Shown here piece by piece: positions 59,599 through 64,000 of a DNA stretch of 64,000 bases. Where the stretch lies: positions 2,790,001 to 2,854,000 of the forward strand of contig NZ_CP029187.1 in assembly GCF_003097535.1 (NCBI RefSeq), written 5' to 3'. The notes beneath the pieces were generated by a model. It saw nothing but the letters and a program-made list of their open reading frames with translations, made no database searches and was not told the origin of the DNA. This DNA comes from Flavobacterium pallidum. Lineage in GTDB: Bacteria > Bacteroidota > Bacteroidia > Flavobacteriales > Flavobacteriaceae. Positions within the stretch are counted from its first letter, which is position 1, and each line of letters starts with the position of its first letter. A program made the position numbers and the translations under genes.

Positions 59599-60471
59599 TT
59601 ATCCCAATACTTCTTTTACTTTCTTACCAATTTCAGCTGGTGAATCCACAACGTGGATACCACATTCACGCATAATACGCTTTTTGGCTTCAGCCGTATC
59701 ATCAGCCCCACCAACGATAGCACCTGCGTGGCCCATTGTCCTCCCTTTTGGAGCCGTTTCGCCGGCGATGAATCCAACTACCGGTTTGCGGTTACCGTCA
59801 GCTTTGATCCATTGTGCAGCATCAGCCTCCAGTTGACCTCCGATTTCACCAATCATGACAATGCATTTTGTTTCAGGATCATTCATCAGCAATTCTACTG
59901 CTTCTTTGGTTGTAGTCCCGATGATCGGGTCTCCACCTATTCCGATAGCGGTCGTGATTCCCAAACCTTGCTTCACAACCTGGTCAGCAGCTTCGTATGT
60001 CAACGTACCCGATTTTGATACGATTCCAACATTCCCTTTTTTGAACACGAAACCAGGCATGATACCTACTTTCGCTTCTTCCGGAGTGATCACCCCAGGG
60101 CAGTTTGGCCCGATCAATCGGCAGTTTTTACCTTTAATATAATCATAAGCCCTGATCATGTCAGCCACTGGAATTCCTTCTGTGATGGTGATGATCACTT
60201 TAATTCCGGCATCCGCAGCTTCCATAATGGCATCGGCGGCAAATGCAGGCGGAACAAAAATAATTGTCGTATCGGCACCAGCCTGATCAACAGCATCTTT
60301 TACAGTATTGAAAACCGGGCGGTTCAGGTGCTCAGTACCTCCTTTTCCGGGAGTAACGCCACCAACCACATTTGTTCCGTATTCAATCATTTGCGAAGCG
60401 TGGAAAGTCCCTTCACTTCCTGTAAAACCCTGTACAATTATTTTGGAATCCTTGTTAACTAAAACACTCAT
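59599..60471 (-). CDS. sucD: Succinate-CoA ligase, alpha subunit
   Basis: TCA-cycle conversion of succinyl-CoA to succinate with formation of ATP or GTP, together with SucC. The 290-residue protein has the CoA-binding [13 protein letters not shown] at about 15-27, [10 protein letters not shown] at 36-45, the [14 protein letters not shown] segment and the phosphorylated His248 in [13 protein letters not shown]. sucC is not adjacent, which is normal in flavobacteria. The gene follows the lipid A and efp cluster on the same strand after a 101-base gap with its own -7 element. Confidence 0.96.
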   Translation of the reverse strand: MSVLVNKDSKIIVQGFTGSEGTFHASQMIEYGTNVVGGVTPGKGGTEHLNRPVFNTVKDAVDQAGADTTIIFVPPAFAADAIMEAADAGIKVIITITEGIPVADMIRAYDYIKGKNCRLIGPNCPGVITPEEAKVGIMPGFVFKKGNVGIVSKSGTLTYEAADQVVKQGLGITTAIGIGGDPIIGTTTKEAVELLMNDPETKCIVMIGEIGGQLEADAAQWIKADGNRKPVVGFIAGETAPKGRTMGHAGAIVGGADDTAEAKKRIMRECGIHVVDSPAEIGKKVKEVLG

Positions 60472-60508
60472 GGTATATGGTTTAAATTATATTTTGAATT
60501 TTGTGTTG

Positions 60509-60516
60509 CAAAAATA
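60509..60516 (-). promoter_or_regulatory. -7 element before sucD
   Basis: Minus-strand TATTTTTG matches TAnnTTTG, 37 bases before the sucD ATG. The nearest upstream TTTG is only 12 bases away, too close for a normal -33 element. Confidence 0.45.
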
Positions 60517-60572
60517 AGTTTTTGGAGGCAAATATTAGTTGTTTTTGAAAATATTATTGCCTTAACAGATGA

Positions 60573-60932
60573 TTAAATCTGGCTCATCTGGTAACCGCGG
60601 AATAACTTGTCATCCTTGATTTCCCAGATGACGAAAAAATGTGCCAGAAGCATTTCCTCACGGGGGTTTTCAATGGTTTTTACAAAATGGGAATAACGCG
60701 CGGAAACCATGTCGCCTTCCTGAAGAATATGGCTGATGCGCACTTTTGTACGCACATACGCTTTGCTTAACTCTGTCGTAAAGGCAATGATTTCGGCGTG
60801 GTTCATTTTAATCAGCCCTTTGGTGCTGTTCCATTCCACTTTTACCTCTGGATGAAGATAGGTTTCCATCACCTTCGGATCAATCAATGCATCGGATTTG
60901 TAAAAAGCCTGAACCAGTTTTTTAGCGTTCAT
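60573..60932 (-). CDS. NTF2-like (SnoaL-type) small protein
   Basis: 119 residues. The order of an N-terminal helix (KKLVQAFYKSDALIDP), the HPEVKVEWN strand, a central helix and the SARYSHFVKTIENPREEMLLAHFFVIWEIKDDKLFRGYQMSQ beta sheet is that of the NTF2/SnoaL fold (read in separate strands). No clear catalytic pair stands out. It starts 3 bases after the stop of the lpxD paralogue, so it belongs to that operon. Its role there is unknown; binding of a small hydrophobic ligand is possible. Confidence 0.82.
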   Translation of the reverse strand: MNAKKLVQAFYKSDALIDPKVMETYLHPEVKVEWNSTKGLIKMNHAEIIAFTTELSKAYVRTKVRISHILQEGDMVSARYSHFVKTIENPREEMLLAHFFVIWEIKDDKLFRGYQMSQI

Positions 60933-60935
60933 ATT

Positions 60936-61865
60936 CTATTTCAATTTATTAAGGATCTCCGGTATCTTTTTAATGTTGGCCAGTTGTTTGAGCTTCTCGC
61001 GGGATTCCTCAATCGGTGTGCCGAAATAAGTTTTCCCTCCTTCCACCGATTTGGTTACGCCGGTTTGCCCCATGATTACCGCTTTTGTCCCGATGGTGAT
61101 ACCACTTGTAGTCCCGACCTGTCCCCAAAGCGTGACCTCATCTTCGATGACAACGCATCCTGCGATTCCGGTTTGTGATGCAATCAGGCATTTTTTACCG
61201 ATAATCGTATCATGGCCTACATGCACCTGGTTGTCGATCTTCGTTCCGGCGCCAATGGTGGTATCTCCGGTAACCCCTTTGTCGATGGTACACAGCGCAC
61301 CAATCCCGACATGATCTTCAATGACAACCCTTCCGCCTGAAATCAACTGGTCAAAACCTTCAGGCCTTTTTTTATAATAGAAAGCATCGGCACCTAAAAC
61401 CGTGCCGGCATGAATCATGACATTGTCCCCGATTACGGTATAATCGTAAATCGCCACATTCGAATGTATCTGGCAATTCCTACCGATTTTCACATGATTT
61501 CCGATAAATGTATTGGGCTGGATTACAGTCCCCTCACCTATCTCAGCCGTACTGGAAATGGATGAGGACGACGATTGGAATGGCTTAAAATGTTTTGTCA
61601 GCTTGTTGAAATCCCGGAAAGGATCATCTGATATCAGCAATGCTTTACCTTCAGGGCAATCCACTTTTTTATTGATCAGTACAATTGTGGCAGCCGATTT
61701 TAAAGCCTTATCATAGTACTTCGGATGATCCACAAAAACGATGTCTCCCGGCTCCACCACATGAATCTCGTTCATGCCGCTAACCGGAAAATATTTATCA
61801 CCCACGAACTCGCAGTTGATAATCTTTGCAATCTCTTCTAAAGACTGTATTGTTGGAAATTTCAT
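60936..61865 (-). CDS. LpxD-family N-acyltransferase (paralogue next to efp)
   Basis: 309 residues from MKFPTIQSLEEI (the frame is open 11 codons further). N-terminal domain to about 100, then left-handed beta-helix hexapeptides to about 285, His218 in VHVGHDTIIG in the place of the catalytic His, and the usual GxTYFGTPIEESREKLKQL tail. The substrate loop is GADAFYYKKRPEGFDQLISGG instead of GADGFGF, so the acceptor may differ from UDP-3-O-acylglucosamine. The gene order lpxC-fabZ, lpxA, efp, lpxD-like is typical of Bacteroidetes. Compare the lpxD at 22632-23630. Confidence 0.85.
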   Translation of the reverse strand: MKFPTIQSLEEIAKIINCEFVGDKYFPVSGMNEIHVVEPGDIVFVDHPKYYDKALKSAATIVLINKKVDCPEGKALLISDDPFRDFNKLTKHFKPFQSSSSSISSTAEIGEGTVIQPNTFIGNHVKIGRNCQIHSNVAIYDYTVIGDNVMIHAGTVLGADAFYYKKRPEGFDQLISGGRVVIEDHVGIGALCTIDKGVTGDTTIGAGTKIDNQVHVGHDTIIGKKCLIASQTGIAGCVVIEDEVTLWGQVGTTSGITIGTKAVIMGQTGVTKSVEGGKTYFGTPIEESREKLKQLANIKKIPEILNKLK

Positions 61866-61928
61866 ATACTGTATTAGGTGTTTGTTGCAGCACACCAACT
61901 TCTGCTAAATGTATACTTCGACTGCAGA

Positions 61929-62495
61929 CTATTCTTTTACGCGCTCCATGTATTGTCCCGAAGCCGTATCAATCTTAATCTTATCACCTTCATTAATGAA
62001 CAACGGCACGTTTACGCTGGCTCCGGTTTCAACTGTAGCTGGTTTTGTAGCGTTTGTTGAAGTATTTCCTTTCACGCCAGGCTCAGAATAAGTTACCTCA
62101 AGGATTACAGATGCAGGCATATCTACTGAAAGCGGGGCTTCAGTTTCCGCATTGATGATTACTTTTACCGTAGTGCCTTCCTTCAGTAAATCCGGCGCAT
62201 CAAGTATGGCCTTGTTCAACTGGATCTGCTCGTAAGTCTCATTGTGCATGAAATTGTACAAATCACCTTCTGCATACAGGAACTGGAATTCATGCGTCTC
62301 CACGCGTACTTCGTCTATTTTGTGCCCTGCTGAAAAGGTGTTGTCCAGTACTTTCCCGTTGGTAAGGCTTTTCAGTTTGGTTCGTACGAAAGCCGGTCCT
62401 TTTCCTGGTTTCACATGCAGGAATTCGACAATTTTATATATGTCATGGTTAAACTTGATGCACAATCCGTTCCTAATATCTGATGTAGATGCCAT
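61929..62495 (-). CDS. efp: Elongation factor P
   Basis: 188 residues, three-domain EF-P, which relieves ribosome stalling at polyproline stretches. The tip of domain I is HVKPGKGPAF with Lys32 in the position that is modified in many bacteria. Domain III ends with the usual INEGDKIKIDTASGQYMERVKE-like signature (read in part). No yjeA/epmA or arginine-type modification gene is in the window. It is cotranscribed with lpxA (64-base gap) and the lpxD paralogue (63-base gap). Confidence 0.96.
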   Translation of the reverse strand: MASTSDIRNGLCIKFNHDIYKIVEFLHVKPGKGPAFVRTKLKSLTNGKVLDNTFSAGHKIDEVRVETHEFQFLYAEGDLYNFMHNETYEQIQLNKAILDAPDLLKEGTTVKVIINAETEAPLSVDMPASVILEVTYSEPGVKGNTSTNATKPATVETGASVNVPLFINEGDKIKIDTASGQYMERVKE

Positions 62496-62559
62496 TATTG
62501 AATTTTATTTTAAATGTTGAATGTTAATTTTATTGTCCTACGAGTGTTTGTTCAATGAA

Positions 62560-63345
62560 CTAGTAATTTCCTGTATAGCCTTTCATCACCCCACGCGACG
62601 AGTTCCTTATGAAGTCAAGGATTTCATCCCTTTCCGGAGTGGCTTCCATTTCAGCTTCGATAATGCTGACCGCTTGTGAAGTATTGTAATTCTTTTGGTA
62701 TAAAATCCTGTAGATTTCCTGGATTTCGCGGATTTTATCGGTGCTAAAGCCTCTTCTTCTTAAGCCAACGGAATTAATTCCTACATAAGAAAGCGGTTCT
62801 TTCGCAGCTTTTGTAAAAGGGGGTACATCCTTACGCACCAGCGACCCACCCGAAATCATCACATGGTCACCGATATTGATGAACTGATGTACCGCTGCCA
62901 AACCTCCGATGATGGCATAATTTCCAACAGTGACATGTCCTGCCAAAGCCACACCATTCACAATAATTGCATTATCGCCAATATGGCAATCATGGGCAAT
63001 GTGCGCAGTTGCCATTACAAGGCAGTTGTTTCCAAGCTTGGTTTGCCCTGAAGCCACCGTTCCCCTATTTATCGTAACACATTCACGTATAGTGCAGTTA
63101 TCGCCAATTATCGCAAGTGACTCTTCACCTCCAAACTTCAAATCCTGCGGAATGGCAGAAATGACAGCGCCCGGAAATATATTGCAATTTTTTCCTATCC
63201 TTGCACCTTCCATAATGGTGACATTGGACCCAATCCAGGTTCCATCACCAATCACAACATTATTGTGAATGGTTGTGAATGGCTCGATCACCACATTTTT
63301 GGCAATCTTAGCACCGGGATGCACATAGGCTAAAGGTTGATTCAT
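62560..63345 (-). CDS. lpxA: UDP-N-acetylglucosamine O-acyltransferase
   Basis: First step of lipid A synthesis: transfer of a 3-hydroxyacyl chain from ACP to the 3-OH of UDP-GlcNAc. The 261-residue protein is a left-handed beta helix of hexapeptide repeats with the catalytic His118 in AHIAHDCHIGD and the C-terminal helical domain starting near SVGLRRRGFS. Length matches E. coli LpxA (262). It lies 33 bases after lpxC-fabZ on the same message. Confidence 0.95.
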   Translation of the reverse strand: MNQPLAYVHPGAKIAKNVVIEPFTTIHNNVVIGDGTWIGSNVTIMEGARIGKNCNIFPGAVISAIPQDLKFGGEESLAIIGDNCTIRECVTINRGTVASGQTKLGNNCLVMATAHIAHDCHIGDNAIIVNGVALAGHVTVGNYAIIGGLAAVHQFINIGDHVMISGGSLVRKDVPPFTKAAKEPLSYVGINSVGLRRRGFSTDKIREIQEIYRILYQKNYNTSQAVSIIEAEMEATPERDEILDFIRNSSRGVMKGYTGNY

Positions 63346-63378
63346 CGTTTAAATTTTTATGGTTTGTTGTTCCGGGAT

Positions 63379-64000
63379 TTATTGTTTTTTTGCGATTTGC
63401 GCCATCAATTCCGCTTCCGCAACGAGTTTTCCGTTTGCGTAAGCGTTTGCCTGCATATGGCAGATCCCCCTTCTGATTGGTGCAATCAGGTCGCATTTGA
63501 ATACCAATGTATCGCCCGGTAATACTTTATGCTTGAATTTTACGTTGTCGATTTTCATAAAAAAAGTAAGGTAATTTTCAGGATCCGGAACCGTGCTTAA
63601 AACAAGTATTCCACCGCACTGCGCCATCGCTTCCACTATCAAAACACCGGGCATTACAGGTGCTCCCGGGAAATGCCCTACGAAAAACGGTTCGTTCATC
63701 GTGACATTTTTCAAGCCTACGACATGGGTGTCCGACAATTCGAAAATCTTGTCCACCAGCAAGAATGGTGGCCTGTGCGGCAACATCGACATGATTTTAT
63801 GGATATCCATTAACGGCTCCTGGTGCAAATCGTAAACCGGCACATGGTTGCGTTGTTCAATCTTGATGATCTTCGACATTTTCTTGGCAAACTGCGTATT
63901 GACGAAATGCCCTGGCTTGTTGGCAATAACCTTCCCTTTTATCCTGGTGCCGATAAGCGCCAGATCACCGACTACATCAAGCAGTTTATGCCTTGCCGCT
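63379..64000 (-). CDS. lpxC/fabZ: Bifunctional LpxC-FabZ fusion (N-terminus beyond window)
   Basis: The frame is open to the right edge, so only the C-terminal 206 residues are visible. The first 40 or so (ARHKLLDVVGDLALIGTRI and onward) are the end of the LpxC deacetylase domain, including the HKLLDVVGDL motif with its conserved His and Asp. The rest is a complete FabZ dehydratase: LPHRPPFLLVDKI, GHFPGAPVMPGVLIVEAMAQ with catalytic His and Glu. The Met in the linker (63879) is internal, not a start. LpxC-FabZ fusion is a known Bacteroidetes arrangement that couples lipid A and fatty acid synthesis. Confidence 0.95.
   Translation of the reverse strand, partial: AARHKLLDVVGDLALIGTRIKGKVIANKPGHFVNTQFAKKMSKIIKIEQRNHVPVYDLHQEPLMDIHKIMSMLPHRPPFLLVDKIFELSDTHVVGLKNVTMNEPFFVGHFPGAPVMPGVLIVEAMAQCGGILVLSTVPDPENYLTFFMKIDNVKFKHKVLPGDTLVFKCDLIAPIRRGICHMQANAYANGKLVAEAELMAQIAKKQ

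Noticed and set aside
1..64000. Integrated mobile element, integrase, transposase or attachment site
   Set aside because: No integrase, transposase, relaxase or phage gene was found on either strand, and the only tRNA gene (19386-19460) has no flanking partial copy that I can see.

Overview
The window looks like chromosome from a member of the Flavobacteriaceae, most likely Flavobacterium or a close relative. The grounds are: type IX secretion (T9SS) C-terminal sorting domains on six large secreted proteins; a PorX-type PglZ response regulator; an lpxC-fabZ fusion followed by lpxA, efp and an lpxD paralogue; promoters of the Bacteroidetes form TTG-N19-TAnnTTTG; and weak or absent Shine-Dalgarno sites. 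No plasmid, prophage, insertion sequence or CRISPR array is visible, and almost all of the DNA is ordinary core and accessory chromosome.

Layout. 1-9.1 kb: the N-terminal part of an SF2 helicase running off the left edge, endonuclease V, a DUF6155 protein, a DUF3817/MscS membrane pair, a secreted metzincin protease, a 55-residue membrane protein, fumarase C and a lipoprotein. 9.2-15.4 kb: CorA, histidine degradation genes hutI and hutG around a coiled-coil membrane protein, and a DUF885 lipoprotein. 15.5-19.5 kb: porX, tsaE, alanine dehydrogenase, a DUF4258 protein and tRNA-Val(TAC). 19.6-23.6 kb: a receiver-only response regulator, then a TonB-domain protein, an exo/endonuclease/phosphatase-fold protein, a DUF1697 protein and a stand-alone lpxD. 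23.7-29.6 kb: the DUF47-PiT phosphate transport operon with a strong candidate Pho box, then divergently an acyl-CoA carboxylase beta subunit, an M1 peptidase and a small conserved protein.

29.8-42.2 kb is the most interesting block. Two converging gene sets encode three different ATP-grasp ligases (one apparently circularly permuted), a GCS2-type glutamate-cysteine-ligase-like amidoligase, a class I glutamine amidotransferase with an intact catalytic triad, two serine esterases and an M17 aminopeptidase. A T9SS-exported M4 protease with four CUB domains sits in the middle on its own transcription unit. The enzyme set suggests synthesis and turnover of an unidentified small peptide or amide; the product cannot be read from sequence.

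42.4-48.3 kb: a thioredoxin-like protein, an LTA-synthase-type membrane sulfatase-fold enzyme, a VWA membrane protein, fabG and a 63-residue exported peptide. 48.4-58.7 kb: four tandem paralogous surface proteins (EF-hand-like loop, leucine-rich repeats, a conserved module, T9SS sorting domain). 59-64 kb: a GIY-YIG-like small protein, sucD, an NTF2-like protein, an lpxD paralogue, efp, lpxA and the 3' part of lpxC-fabZ running off the right edge.

Gaps between genes often hold inverted repeats, either GC-rich elements (near 1.25, 7.0 and 17.6 kb) or AT-rich dyads. Apart from the 20103-20409 and 58679-58979 gaps, no stretch over 300 bases lacks a gene. The first of these holds only the AT-rich leader and promoter of the TonB-domain gene. 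The second holds a promoter element and a terminator.
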